Both the position numbers and the translations under genes were made by a program. Below are positions 7,931-16,794 of a DNA stretch of 39,478 nt, one piece after another (position 1 is the first letter of the stretch; every line of letters starts with the position of its first letter). The notes beneath the pieces were generated by a model. The model worked only from the letters and a program-made list of their open reading frames with translations. It searched no databases and was not told the origin of the DNA. The stretch is taken from the NCBI GenBank assembly GCA_003213175.1, contig QCNN01000008.1, positions 1-39,478 of the forward strand. The letters are read 5' to 3'. The DNA is from SAR116 cluster bacterium AG-426-B08. GTDB lineage: Bacteria > Pseudomonadota > Alphaproteobacteria > Puniceispirillales > Marisalimonadaceae.

Positions 7931-8284
7931 TTATTTTGGCTTCCATGACTCATAGTCTGCATGAGTTGCTTCTCTTTTTCCAATCTTAGACAAACTTCCT
8001 TTTGGCTTTGAAGCAAAAATAGTACCTGTTAAGTTAGGAAGATGTTCTTTTTGCCAATCATATTGTTTTTTAATTTTTTTTGGGGGTTTTTTTTCAACTT
8101 GATGAAGCCAAGCATGCCACACTGGAGGTATTTTTGAAGCTTCAACCAGACCATTATATCTAACATATCTTTTTTTTCTTTTCCCATCATATGTTTTTGT
8201 ATCCTCATAATATTTGTTACCATATTGGTCCTCACCTATTTTACGAGAAAATAACATTATTGTTAAGTCGTTCAGAAATTTCAT
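7931..8284 (-). CDS. NDUFA12-family NADH:ubiquinone oxidoreductase accessory subunit
   Basis: Homologue of the mitochondrial complex I accessory subunit NDUFA12 (B17.2), found in alphaproteobacterial complex I. The family signature covers GEDQYGNKYYED, KRYVRYNG and ASKIPPVWHAWLHQ, followed by YDWQKEHLPNLTGT. The length is 117 aa. It lies apart from the nuo operon, as is usual, and leads a three-gene unit with mlaD and DUF2155. Its promoter must lie in the 292-bp spacer shared with nrdJ. A second in-frame ATG (MLFSRK) at 8257 is an alternative start. The assignment rests on the whole-length pattern, since the protein has no catalytic residues. Confidence 0.93.
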   Translation of the reverse strand: MKFLNDLTIMLFSRKIGEDQYGNKYYEDTKTYDGKRKKRYVRYNGLVEASKIPPVWHAWLHQVEKKPPKKIKKQYDWQKEHLPNLTGTIFASKPKGSLSKIGKREATHADYESWKPK

Positions 8285-8418
8285 ATAACTAGTATTAAAA
8301 CTTGTGTATTAATCTTAATAGAATTTTATAATTACTTGGCACTATTATACAAGTTGAATCTAATTTTTATTCCATTTTTTTAGATAATTTTAAAAAAAAT
8401 AAATTTTTTTTAAAAAAA

Positions 8419-8447
8419 TTAATTTAAATGCTTTACTATAGTATACT
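8419..8447 (+). promoter_or_regulatory. Putative nrdJ promoter
   Basis: Two overlapping -10-like hexamers, TATAGT (8437-8442) and TATACT (8442-8447), each match TATAAT at five of six bases. They lie within the palindromes ACTATAGT and TAGTATACTA. A weak -35 (TTAATT, 8419-8424) stands 17 bp from the second. Transcription from the first would start near 8449-8450, exactly at the foot of the structured leader; from the second it would start a few bases inside the closing helix. No clear NrdR box was seen. Prediction only. Confidence 0.4.
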
Positions 8448-8449
8448 AA

Positions 8450-8530
8450 ATAATGTATCTTTATCAATCATCATAACAACATGTAGTTGTTTTACTAGTT
8501 AAGATAAAATATTTAACTAGCATACATTAT
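8450..8530 (+). promoter_or_regulatory. Candidate structured RNA leader of nrdJ (three-way junction)
   Basis: An 81-nt segment in the 292-bp spacer before nrdJ. Helix P1 pairs ATAATGTAT (8450-8458) with ATACATTAT (8522-8530), nine perfect pairs. It encloses hairpin P2, AACAAC (8475-8480) with GTTGTT (8486-8491) and loop ATGTA, and hairpin P3, CTAGTTAA (8495-8502) with TTAACTAG (8513-8520). The P2 loop ATGTA repeats part of the P1 5' arm, so it could compete for TACAT (8523-8527) in the P1 3' arm. That is a possible switch. I found no B12-box, so it is not an obvious cobalamin riboswitch. Rfam holds a motif named nrdJ associated with such genes; I recall the name but not its consensus and cannot claim a match. 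Confidence 0.6.
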
Positions 8531-8576
8531 GAGTCAGCAAAGATTAGTGCTTGATTAATAAAATAGGAGTTTAAAA

Positions 8577-11500
8577 ATGAAGTTTGAGAGATTTTTCACA
8601 TTGGATGGATGCAGAGATTATGATGGAATTAAGTTTAAAACAACTTCCAGTGAAATAAAAAACCCTGATGGAACTGTAGTTTTCAGTGCTCCTAATATTG
8701 AAGTACCATCAAATTATTCACAAGTGGCTGCAGATGTTATAGCACAAAAATATTTTAGGAAAGCTGGCGTACCAAAGTTTTTAAAAAAAGTTAGTGAAAA
8801 AGGTATACCATCATGGCTATGGCGTTCTGAAGAAGATAAAGAAAAGTCTATGTCAATTGATAAGAATGATAGATATACTTCAGAAAATTCAGCCAAACAA
8901 GTCTTTGACAGATTGGCAGGAACCTGGACATATTGGGGATGGAAAGGTAATTATTTTTCTTCTGAACAAGATGCTAAAATATATTTTGATGAAATGAGAT
9001 ATATGCTGGCAACACAAATGGGTGCTCCTAACTCGCCTCAATGGTTTAATACTGGTCTTCATTGGGCCTATGGAATAGATGGTCCTAGCCAAGGTCATTA
9101 CTATGTTGATTACAAAACTGAAAAATTAGTAAAATCATCATCTTCTTATATTCATCCTCAACCCCATGCTTGTTTTATACAATCTATAAAAGATGATTTA
9201 GTAAATGATGGCGGAATAATGGATTTGTGGGTAAGAGAAGCAAGACTTTTCAAGTACGGATCCGGTACAGGAACCAATTTTTCAAATCTTAGAGGTAATA
9301 ATGAAGAACTATCAGGTGGAGGAAAATCTTCAGGAATGATGAGTTTTTTAAAAATTGGTGATAGAGCAGCGGGGGCTATTAAATCCGGAGGAACTACTCG
9401 AAGAGCTGCAAAAATGGTAACTGTTGATGTAGATCATCCTGATATTGAAGAATTCATTGATTGGAAAGTTGTTGAAGAACAGAAAGTTGCAGCATTAGTA
9501 GCAGGATCAAAATCAACAGCAAAACATCTAAACGCTGTAATGTTGGCCTGCAATTCAAACAAAGTAAATGATGATGATAGATTGAATTCAAAAATAAATC
9601 TAGAGTTAAAAAAAGCAATATTGGATGCAAGAGCAATAATGATCCCTGAAAATTACATACAAAGAGTTATTCAATTTGCGAGCCAAGGGTTTAAAGAAAT
9701 TGAATTTAAAACATTTGATACTGATTGGGATAGTGAAGCGTATTTAACAGTGTCTGGTCAGAATTCAAATAACTCTATTCGTGTTACAAATGATTTTCTT
9801 AAAAAGGTTGAAAACTCTGAAGATTGGAGTCTTATCAGAAGAACTGATAACAAGATATATAAAACTTTAAAAGCAGATAAACTATGGGATAAAATCACTG
9901 AAGCAGCATGGTCTTGTGCTGACCCTGGTTTACAATACGATACCACTATTAATGAGTGGCATACTTGTCCAGCTGAAGAGAGAATAAATGCATCTAATCC
10001 TTGTTCTGAATACATGTTTATAGACGATACAGCATGTAATTTAGCTTCTTTAAATTTAATGCAGTTTAAAAATCAAAATCAAAAGTTCAATGTTGAAGGT
10101 TTTGAATATGCTTGTAGACTTTGGACTTTAACCTTAGAAATTTCAGTTATGATGGCTCAATTCCCATCAAAAGAAATTGCACAAAAATCTTTTGATTATA
10201 GAACCTTAGGTTTGGGTTATGCAAATATTGGGGGTTTATTAATGTCGTGGGGCATACCTTACGATAGTGAACAGGGTAGATCTGTTTGTGCTGCTGTCAC
10301 AGCTATTATGACTGGAATAGCCTATGCTACTTCAGCAGAAATTGCAAAAGAACTTGGACCTTTTTCAAAATATAAATCAAACTCAAAATCAATGTTAAAG
10401 GTTATAAGAAATCATAAAAGAGCAGCAGAAGGCAAAAAAGAAAACTATGAAGATTTAACAATAAACCCTGTGCCTTTTGACAAAAATATTTGCCCTGAAA
10501 AAACCCTTTCTGAATCGGCTGTAAAATCTTGGAGCAAAGCTCTAAAACTAGGAGAAAAATATGGTTTTAGAAATGCTCAGACTACAGTAATTGCTCCTAC
10601 TGGAACTATTGGATTAGTTATGGACTGTGATACAACTGGTGTAGAACCAGATTTTGCAATGGTTAAATTTAAAAAGCTAGCAGGGGGTGGCTATTTTAAA
10701 ATAATTAATCATGTCGTTCCTCAGGCCCTTAAACAGTTAGGTTATAAAGATAATCAAATTGATGATATACAAAAATATGTTGTTGGTTCTGGAAGTCTAA
10801 AAAATTGTCAGTCAATTAGCCATAATGCACTTATGGATAAGGGCTTTAAAGATAAACAAATAAAGATGATTGAGGACTCATTAGAAAGTGCTTTTGATAT
10901 AAAGTTTGTTTTTAATCAGTTTACCTTGGGAAAAGAGTTTTGCACTGAAGTTTTAAAAATAAGTGATGAAAAATTAAATGATTTTTCTTTTGATATGCTT
11001 GATTTTCTAGGTTTTTCTAAAGATGAAATTGATGCAGCAAACATCCATGTGTGTGGTTCAATGACATTAGAAGGGTCTCCACATATCAAGGAAGAACATT
11101 TAGCTGTATTTGATTGTGCAAACGTTTGTGGGAGAATAGGAAAAAGATTTTTGTCAGTGGAAAGTCATATTAGAATGATGGCTGCTGCTCAACCATTTAT
11201 TTCTGGTGCAATTTCAAAAACAATAAATATGCCAAATGATTCTTCAATTGAGGATTGTAGTAAAGCATATATGTTATCATGGAAACTTTGTTTAAAAGCG
11301 AATGCTCTTTACAGGGATGGTTCAAAATTAAGTCAGCCTCTAAATTCTAGCTTATTAGATGACGAAGATTTAGAAAATGAATTGGATATTACAGAAAAAA
11401 CAACAAAAGTAGTTGAAAAAATTGTTGAAAGAGTAATTCGAGCTGAAAGAGAAAAGTTACCACATAGAAGAAAAGGCTATACTCAAAAAGCAATAGTTGG

Positions 11501-12188
11501 AGGTCACAAAGTTTACTTAAGAACTGGTGAATATGAAAATGGTAAAATCGGAGAAATTTTTATTGATATGCATAAAGAAGGTGCCGCTTTTCGTTCTTTA
11601 ATGAATAATTTTGCAATTGCAGTGTCAATTGGACTTCAATATGGTGTCCCATTAGAAGAGTTTGTTGAAGCTTTTACTTTCACTAGGTTTGAACCTCAAG
11701 GAATTGTCACAGGAAATGATACAATAAAAATGTCTACTTCTATTCTAGATTATATTTTTAGAGAATTAGCTATTTCCTATTTAGATAGACATGATCTAGG
11801 TCATGTAGAACTTAATAATATTGATACAAGTCCTACTGGCGTAGGACCAAGAGGGGATGAAAATACAGAGCGAGTAGCAAGTAGAGGATTTGTTAGACGA
11901 GAACTAAAAGTAGTTTCAGGAGGTGCTGCAAATAGTAATATTTCAATCTTGCAAACAAAAAGTTCATTGAGCACTGAAAGTTCAGAAAATAATGTAACTG
12001 ATAAAAATTATAAAGATTATCAAGAAAATGTAATTGTCAAAAATAATTCTAAAATTTCAAAAGAAATTGAGGCAAAAATTAAAGGTTATGAGGGTGAAGC
12101 ATGCGGTGAATGTGGTAATTTTACGCTTGTAAGAAATGGAACATGCATGAAATGTAATACTTGTGGCGCTACCTCTGGTTGTTCTTAA
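8577..12188 (+). CDS. nrdJ: Vitamin B12-dependent (class II) ribonucleoside-diphosphate reductase
   Basis: Reduces ribonucleotides to deoxyribonucleotides using adenosylcobalamin to make the thiyl radical, so it works with or without oxygen. At 1203 aa it is the long alphaproteobacterial form. Active-site features are NPCSEYMF with radical Cys C476 and E478, a partner Cys in PQPHACFI (C199), and the loops [18 protein letters not shown] and [16 protein letters not shown]. The C-terminus has a redox/zinc tail with [21 protein letters not shown]. Start ATG 8577 has AGGAG at 8565-8569, seven bases upstream. It follows a structured leader and is followed after 14 nt by a RidA-family gene. No nrdAB or nrdDG genes are in the window. 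Confidence 0.97.
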   Translation: MKFERFFTLDGCRDYDGIKFKTTSSEIKNPDGTVVFSAPNIEVPSNYSQVAADVIAQKYFRKAGVPKFLKKVSEKGIPSWLWRSEEDKEKSMSIDKNDRYTSENSAKQVFDRLAGTWTYWGWKGNYFSSEQDAKIYFDEMRYMLATQMGAPNSPQWFNTGLHWAYGIDGPSQGHYYVDYKTEKLVKSSSSYIHPQPHACFIQSIKDDLVNDGGIMDLWVREARLFKYGSGTGTNFSNLRGNNEELSGGGKSSGMMSFLKIGDRAAGAIKSGGTTRRAAKMVTVDVDHPDIEEFIDWKVVEEQKVAALVAGSKSTAKHLNAVMLACNSNKVNDDDRLNSKINLELKKAILDARAIMIPENYIQRVIQFASQGFKEIEFKTFDTDWDSEAYLTVSGQNSNNSIRVTNDFLKKVENSEDWSLIRRTDNKIYKTLKADKLWDKITEAAWSCADPGLQYDTTINEWHTCPAEERINASNPCSEYMFIDDTACNLASLNLMQFKNQNQKFNVEGFEYACRLWTLTLEISVMMAQFPSKEIAQKSFDYRTLGLGYANIGGLLMSWGIPYDSEQGRSVCAAVTAIMTGIAYATSAEIAKELGPFSKYKSNSKSMLKVIRNHKRAAEGKKENYEDLTINPVPFDKNICPEKTLSESAVKSWSKALKLGEKYGFRNAQTTVIAPTGTIGLVMDCDTTGVEPDFAMVKFKKLAGGGYFKIINHVVPQALKQLGYKDNQIDDIQKYVVGSGSLKNCQSISHNALMDKGFKDKQIKMIEDSLESAFDIKFVFNQFTLGKEFCTEVLKISDEKLNDFSFDMLDFLGFSKDEIDAANIHVCGSMTLEGSPHIKEEHLAVFDCANVCGRIGKRFLSVESHIRMMAAAQPFISGAISKTINMPNDSSIEDCSKAYMLSWKLCLKANALYRDGSKLSQPLNSSLLDDEDLENELDITEKTTKVVEKIVERVIRAEREKLPHRRKGYTQKAIVGGHKVYLRTGEYENGKIGEIFIDMHKEGAAFRSLMNNFAIAVSIGLQYGVPLEEFVEAFTFTRFEPQGIVTGNDTIKMSTSILDYIFRELAISYLDRHDLGHVELNNIDTSPTGVGPRGDENTERVASRGFVRRELKVVSGGAANSNISILQTKSSLSTESSENNVTDKNYKDYQENVIVKNNSKISKEIEAKIKGYEGEACGECGNFTLVRNGTCMKCNTCGATSGCS

Positions 12189-12202
12189 GAGAGGGGATAT
12201 AA

Positions 12203-12673
12203 ATGTCTTATAATGTAGAAGAAAATTTAAAGAAATATGGTATTGAACTTGAAAGTCCTAGTACACCAGCGGCAAACTATATTCCATACACAATTGTAGG
12301 AAATTTAGTTTTTATTTCAGGACAACTCCCATTTAAAAATGGTTCTTTACCTATAACTGGAATAGTTGGTGAAACAGTTAGTGTTGAAGATGGGATTAAA
12401 ATGGCAGAGTTATGTGCTTTAAATCTTTTAAGTCAATTAAAACAAGCATGCGGTAATGATTTAAATATAGTTACAAAAGTTGTTAAACTAGGGGGTTTTG
12501 TAGCTTCATCAAAAAACTTTGGAGACCAACCAAAAATTATAAATGGTGCGTCAGATATAATGGTAAAAGTTTTTGGTGAAAAAGGCAAACACTCTAGATT
12601 TGCTGTAGGTGTCTCCTCTCTTCCTAAAAACGTTCCTGTGGAAGTTGAAGGTATTTTCGAAATTAAAATATAG
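12203..12673 (+). CDS. RidA/YjgF-family protein
   Basis: RidA-family protein of 156 aa. Archetypal RidA hydrolyses reactive enamine/imine intermediates made by PLP enzymes. This one belongs to the longer subgroup with NLVFISGQLPFKNG and SRFAVGVSSLPKNVPVEVEGIFEI, where the arginine in SRFAVG lies close to the substrate-binding position of RidA. The exact substrate of this subgroup is not established, so a symbol is withheld. It has a strong Shine-Dalgarno (GAGGGG) 14 nt after nrdJ and is 18 nt ahead of the FemAB-like gene. That pairing recurs in Alphaproteobacteria. Confidence 0.9.
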   Translation: MSYNVEENLKKYGIELESPSTPAANYIPYTIVGNLVFISGQLPFKNGSLPITGIVGETVSVEDGIKMAELCALNLLSQLKQACGNDLNIVTKVVKLGGFVASSKNFGDQPKIINGASDIMVKVFGEKGKHSRFAVGVSSLPKNVPVEVEGIFEIKI

Positions 12674-12691
12674 TTTTAATTTTTCGTTAAA

Positions 12692-13831
12692 ATGAAAATA
12701 GAAGTCATTTCGAATATTTCAGAAATTAATGAGAAACAATGGAATAATATTAATGCAGATGATTATCCGTTTACTAGTCACGAATTTTTATATTCTCTAG
12801 AAGAGTCTAAATCCGTATCAATTGAAACAGGGTGGCAACCGAAACATATAATTGTAAAAAATTGTAAAGAAAATATTATAGGTGCATTGCCAAATTACCT
12901 TAAAAATCATTCATATGGTGAATATGTATTTGACCATAGCTGGGCTGATGCATATGAAAGGTCTGGAGGAACTTATTATCCTAAATTAATTTCAGCAATA
13001 CCATTCACACCTGTAAATGGACCGAGATTCCTATATGAATTAGATAAAAAAAAACAAGTAGTCAATTCAATTTGTGAAGTAATTGAGAATTTAGTTAAAA
13101 AAAATAACCTAAGTACTTCTCATATAAATTTTTTATCTGATGATTGTAATAAAATCCTCAAAGAACGAGGATGGTTAGAAAGAAAAGGTATTCAATTTCA
13201 CTGGGAAAATAAAAATTATAAAGATTTCAATAATTTTTTAGATGAATTAAAAAGCCAAAAAAGAAAAATGATAAAAAAAGAAAGAAGATCTTTTAAAGAA
13301 TCTAATATTTCTATAATTAGGTTAGTGGGTGATGAAATAAATAGTTCAATTTGGGATAGTTTCTATACGTTTTATTTAAATACAGTAAATAAGAAATGGG
13401 GTGGCGTTTATTTAAATAGAACTTTTTTTGATTTGATTTCAAAAAAAATTTCTTCGAAAATTTTATTAATTTTAGCTAAAAAAGATGATAAAGTTATTGC
13501 AGCTGCTCTAAATTTTATCAGCAAAGATAGATTGTTTGGAAGAAATTGGGGATCAATTGTAAATGTACCTTTTTTACATTTTGAACTTTGTTATTATCAA
13601 GCAATTGAATTTGCTATTGAGAATAAAATTAAATTGGTTGAAGCAGGGGCTCAAGGACCTCATAAAATTAAAAGAGGTTACTTAGCAAAACCTACGTTAA
13701 GTTATCACTTTATTCCTAATTTATCATTTAAAATTGCTGTTGAAAAATTTGTAAATTATGAGACAAGTGAAATTTCAAAACAAATTGATTACATAAACAT
13801 TGAACAAAATCCATTTAACAATAAATATTAG
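12692..13831 (+). CDS. FemAB-like / DUF482 GNAT-fold acyltransferase
   Basis: Member of the FemAB_like (pfam04339, DUF482) family of GNAT-fold proteins, 379 aa; the function is not established experimentally in most bacteria. Visible family segments are NPFTSHEFL-like YPFTSHEFLYSLEES near residue 25, GWQPKHIIVK, YVFDHSWADAYERSGGTYYPKL, IPFTPVNGPRFL and EAGAQGPHKIKRGYLAKPTLSYH. No signal peptide or membrane helix is seen, so it is probably cytoplasmic. There is no clear Shine-Dalgarno; coupling to the upstream RidA-family gene is likely. Homologues are often annotated as peptidoglycan-related acyltransferases, but that is unproven. Confidence 0.85.
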   Translation: MKIEVISNISEINEKQWNNINADDYPFTSHEFLYSLEESKSVSIETGWQPKHIIVKNCKENIIGALPNYLKNHSYGEYVFDHSWADAYERSGGTYYPKLISAIPFTPVNGPRFLYELDKKKQVVNSICEVIENLVKKNNLSTSHINFLSDDCNKILKERGWLERKGIQFHWENKNYKDFNNFLDELKSQKRKMIKKERRSFKESNISIIRLVGDEINSSIWDSFYTFYLNTVNKKWGGVYLNRTFFDLISKKISSKILLILAKKDDKVIAAALNFISKDRLFGRNWGSIVNVPFLHFELCYYQAIEFAIENKIKLVEAGAQGPHKIKRGYLAKPTLSYHFIPNLSFKIAVEKFVNYETSEISKQIDYINIEQNPFNNKY

Positions 13832-13889
13832 AAATTCTGACTTAAGCAGTTAATTTTCGTATAATTATTAATGAGTTTATTGTATATAA

Positions 13890-13914
13890 TTTTTTTTGAT
13901 GAAATATATTTCAT
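13890..13914. repeat. T-run next to a perfect 16-bp palindrome in a convergent spacer
   Basis: The 111-bp spacer between the convergent FemAB-like gene and clpA holds the perfect palindrome ATGAAATATATTTCAT (13899-13914), preceded by eight T (13890-13897). Neither strand has the hairpin followed by a T-run that an intrinsic terminator needs: the T-run precedes it on + and an A-run follows it on -. It could still stabilise or end messages from both sides, or be a protein site. Purely sequence-based. Confidence 0.35.
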
Positions 13915-13942
13915 TGGTATATAAGTAAACTGTTTAAAAAAA

Positions 13943-16237
13943 CTAACTAGACGTTTTAACAGTTGCAACTTTCTTATTTTCATTATTTTTGTTATTAGAC
14001 TCTATCTTAATTTTTAATTTATTTTTAACTAAATCAATAAAAGCTATGCCTCCATCTTTCAAAGAACCAAACAATAGCTCCTCAGCTAAATCTTTTTTAA
14101 TATTTTCTTGTATCAACCTACCCAGTGGTCTTGCACCATAGATTTTATCATATCCTTCTTCAGCAAGCCAATCGCGAGCACTATCGCTTAACACGATGGA
14201 TACACCCTTATCAGAAAGTTGGACTTCTAGTTGCATGATAAATTTATCTACAACCATTCTTATTACATTAATGGATAAGTAATCAAAAGGAATGATAGAA
14301 TCTAACCTATTTCTAAATTCTGGGCTGAAAAGTTTTTCTACAGCCTCTGTATCAGCTCCTACTTTTGTATCATTTAAAAAACCTATAGCCGATTTTGATA
14401 ACTCGCTTGCGCCTGCATTCGTAGTCATAATCAAAATAACATTTCTAAAATCTATAGATTTTCCATTATTGTCAGTCAATTTACCATGATCCATTACTTG
14501 TAATAATAAATTAAATAAATCAGGATGTGCTTTTTCTATCTCATCTAATAGCAGAACTGAATGCGGATTTTGGTCAACTGCATCAGTTAAAATTCCACCT
14601 TGATCAAAGCCAACGTAACCTGGGGGTGCGCCAATTAATCTTGAAACAGTATGTCTTTCCATGTACTCTGACATATCAAACCTAATTAACTTTATTCCAT
14701 AAGATTCCGATAATTGCCTTGCAACTTCTGTTTTACCAACTCCTGTTGGACCCGAAAAAAGGTAACAACCTATAGGTTTTTCACCTTCTCTTAAACCTGC
14801 TCTTGAAAGCTTTATGTTTGAAACTAAAGCGGATATTGCTTTGTTTTGACCGTAAACCATTCTTTTGAGATCATTTTCTAGATTTGAAAGTGCTTTTTTA
14901 TCGTCTTTAGAAACATTTCTAGCTGGAATTCTAGCTATTAGAGCAACTGTTTCTTCAATTTCAATTTTACCAATTGATTTTTTTCTTTTTGTTTTAGGTT
15001 TTAGCATTTGTGCTGCAGCAGTTTCATCAATTACATCTATTGCTTTATCGGGTAACTTTCTATCGTTAATATATCTACTCGATAGCTCAACTGCTATTTT
15101 AATTGCTTCGTTAGTAAACTTTATTTTATGATGTTCTTCATATCTTCCCTTCAATCCCATCAAAATTTTTATTGAGTCGTCAACTGATGGTTCTTTAACA
15201 TCTATTTTTTGAAACCTTCGAACAAGTGCCCTGTCTTTATCAAAATAACCTCTATATTCTTTATAGGTTGTTGAACCAATACACTTTAAACCACCGTTTT
15301 GAAGAACGGGTTTTAATAGATTAGAAGCATCCATAGCTCCTCCACTAGTGGCTCCTGCACCTATTACAGTATGAATTTCATCAATGAACAAAATAGCATT
15401 TTCATTTTTTTCTATTTCTTTCATGACTGCTTTAAGTCTTTCTTCAAAATCACCTCTATATCTAGTACCTGCTAGAAGGGCTCCCATATCAAGTGCATAA
15501 ATTTCTGATTTGAGCAAAATTTCTGGAACTTCACCTTTCACTATTTTATCTGCAAGACCTTCTGCTATAGCTGTTTTACCAACACCTGGGTCTCCAACCA
15601 GTAAGGGATTATTTTTAGTTCTTCTACATAACACTTGAATTGTTCTATTTAATTCTGACTGTCTTCCAATTACTGGATCAATTTTTCCTGATGCAGCTTT
15701 TTCATTCAGATTTACTGCAAACTTTTTAAGTGCCTTTTGTGTTTTAGAATCACTTTCAAGTTCGTCTTCGTTCATATTTTCAGATATTTTTTTATAATTT
15801 GGATCCTTTGCCAATCCATGACTCATAAAGCTAACTGCATCTAATCTTTTCATATCCTGCTTTTGAAGAAGGTAGGTTGCGTAACAATCCCTTTCAGAAA
15901 ACATTGCAACCAAAACATTTGCACCAGTGGCTTCATCCCTTCCTGATGATTGGGTATGTATTACAGCTCTTTGAACAACTCTTTGAAATCCAGAAGTTGG
16001 TTGAGTATCAACATCTTGGTTTGAACTTACGATAGATTTTAAATCTTCATCCAAGTATTTATTTATGTCTTCTTTAAGCAAATTTGTGTCTACACTGCAG
16101 GCTTTAAGAACTTCAAGAGCATCTTGATCTTCAATTAATGAAAATAATAGATGTTCAAGAGTTGCAAATTCATGTTTTTTTTCAGTAGCTACTGACATAG
16201 CACGTCTTAGTGTTTCTTCTAAAGATCTTGATAACAT
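13943..16237 (-). CDS. clpA: ATP-dependent Clp protease ATPase subunit ClpA
   Basis: Hexameric AAA+ unfoldase that feeds substrates to ClpP, including N-degron proteins delivered by ClpS. An N-terminal Clp repeat domain (about 1-145) is followed by two AAA+ modules. The first Walker A is GDPGVGKT (215-222) with Walker B ILFIDEIH, and the second is GPTGVGKT (near 490) with [12 protein letters not shown]. The ClpP-docking loop is present as IGFL in [10 protein letters not shown]. No ClpB-type middle coiled coil is seen. The length of 764 aa is typical. Start ATG 16237 has AAAGGA seven bases upstream, overlapping the clpS stop. A Lys/Asn-rich tail ends the protein. Confidence 0.97.
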   Translation of the reverse strand: MLSRSLEETLRRAMSVATEKKHEFATLEHLLFSLIEDQDALEVLKACSVDTNLLKEDINKYLDEDLKSIVSSNQDVDTQPTSGFQRVVQRAVIHTQSSGRDEATGANVLVAMFSERDCYATYLLQKQDMKRLDAVSFMSHGLAKDPNYKKISENMNEDELESDSKTQKALKKFAVNLNEKAASGKIDPVIGRQSELNRTIQVLCRRTKNNPLLVGDPGVGKTAIAEGLADKIVKGEVPEILLKSEIYALDMGALLAGTRYRGDFEERLKAVMKEIEKNENAILFIDEIHTVIGAGATSGGAMDASNLLKPVLQNGGLKCIGSTTYKEYRGYFDKDRALVRRFQKIDVKEPSVDDSIKILMGLKGRYEEHHKIKFTNEAIKIAVELSSRYINDRKLPDKAIDVIDETAAAQMLKPKTKRKKSIGKIEIEETVALIARIPARNVSKDDKKALSNLENDLKRMVYGQNKAISALVSNIKLSRAGLREGEKPIGCYLFSGPTGVGKTEVARQLSESYGIKLIRFDMSEYMERHTVSRLIGAPPGYVGFDQGGILTDAVDQNPHSVLLLDEIEKAHPDLFNLLLQVMDHGKLTDNNGKSIDFRNVILIMTTNAGASELSKSAIGFLNDTKVGADTEAVEKLFSPEFRNRLDSIIPFDYLSINVIRMVVDKFIMQLEVQLSDKGVSIVLSDSARDWLAEEGYDKIYGARPLGRLIQENIKKDLAEELLFGSLKDGGIAFIDLVKNKLKIKIESNNKNNENKKVATVKTSS

Positions 16238-16240
16238 AAG

Positions 16241-16564
16241 TTATTCCTTTTCCAACTGCAACTGAAGTGGGTGTTCATATTTTCTTGCATAATTTGTGAC
16301 TTGTACGGCTTTAGTTTCAGCTATTTCATATGTATAAATACCACACATCCCTATACCTTTTTGATGAACATGTAACATGATTTGTGTTGCTTCCTCTCTT
16401 TTTTTATTGAAATACTTTTCTAATACTTCAATAACAAATTCCATTGGGGTATAATCATCGTTTAACATTAAAACTTTATATAATGATGGTTTTTTTGTTT
16501 TAGGTTTTTTTTCAGTTAATAAACCAGTGTTAAAATCATCATTAAATTTTCTATCATCAGTCAT
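16241..16564 (-). CDS. clpS: ClpS adaptor of the N-degron pathway
   Basis: Adaptor that binds N-terminal Leu/Phe/Tyr/Trp and hands substrates to ClpA. An unstructured N-terminal extension (about 1-25) precedes the folded core. Pocket residues are visible: the acidic NDDYTPM (N35, D36, D37 and the gatekeeper-region Met 41) and the His of LHVHQKG (H67). [11 protein letters not shown] ends the protein as in the family. The length of 107 aa is normal. It is 3 nt upstream of clpA, the usual operon. Together with aat about 9 kb away, most of the bacterial N-degron pathway is in this window. Confidence 0.97.
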   Translation of the reverse strand: MTDDRKFNDDFNTGLLTEKKPKTKKPSLYKVLMLNDDYTPMEFVIEVLEKYFNKKREEATQIMLHVHQKGIGMCGIYTYEIAETKAVQVTNYARKYEHPLQLQLEKE

Positions 16565-16794
16565 TTATCAAAAATTCACTTCTAAAAATTTATCTATTAA
16601 TTAAGTTATACCAATATATTTAATATTTACAAACTGATCTATCAAGGAAAATAGAAATAAATACTAAATCTGGTGTAAATTTAAATATTTATATCAATAT
16701 AAAGTATTTTTTTTATTTTTAATCTGTTAATATAAGTTATTTGTGTTAAGAATTAATATTGATATTCAGTTTAAATTAATTTTATTATTTTAAA
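16565..16794. other. 230-bp divergent spacer between clpS and dacA
   Basis: Very AT-rich spacer that must hold promoters for clpS (-) and dacA (+). An imperfect hairpin, AAATATTTATA (16683-16693) with TATAAAGTATTT (16698-16709), is followed by eight T (16707-16714). That is terminator-shaped on the + strand. No + strand gene ends before it, so it would act only as an attenuator of the dacA leader. Because the stem is almost all A/T it may be chance. No clear operator was recognised. Confidence 0.35.

Noticed and set aside
8435-8448. NrdR box upstream of nrdJ
   Set aside because: ACTATAGT and TAGTATACTA are palindromic, but they do not match the 16-bp NrdR consensus well and no second box is suitably spaced.
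8285-8576. Cobalamin riboswitch before the B12-dependent RNR
   Set aside because: No B12-box-like sequence or the usual roughly 200-nt multi-helix core was found. The visible structure is a compact 81-nt three-way junction.
14865-15131. 88-codon + strand open frame inside clpA
   Set aside because: Antisense shadow of clpA; low-complexity product and no start signals.
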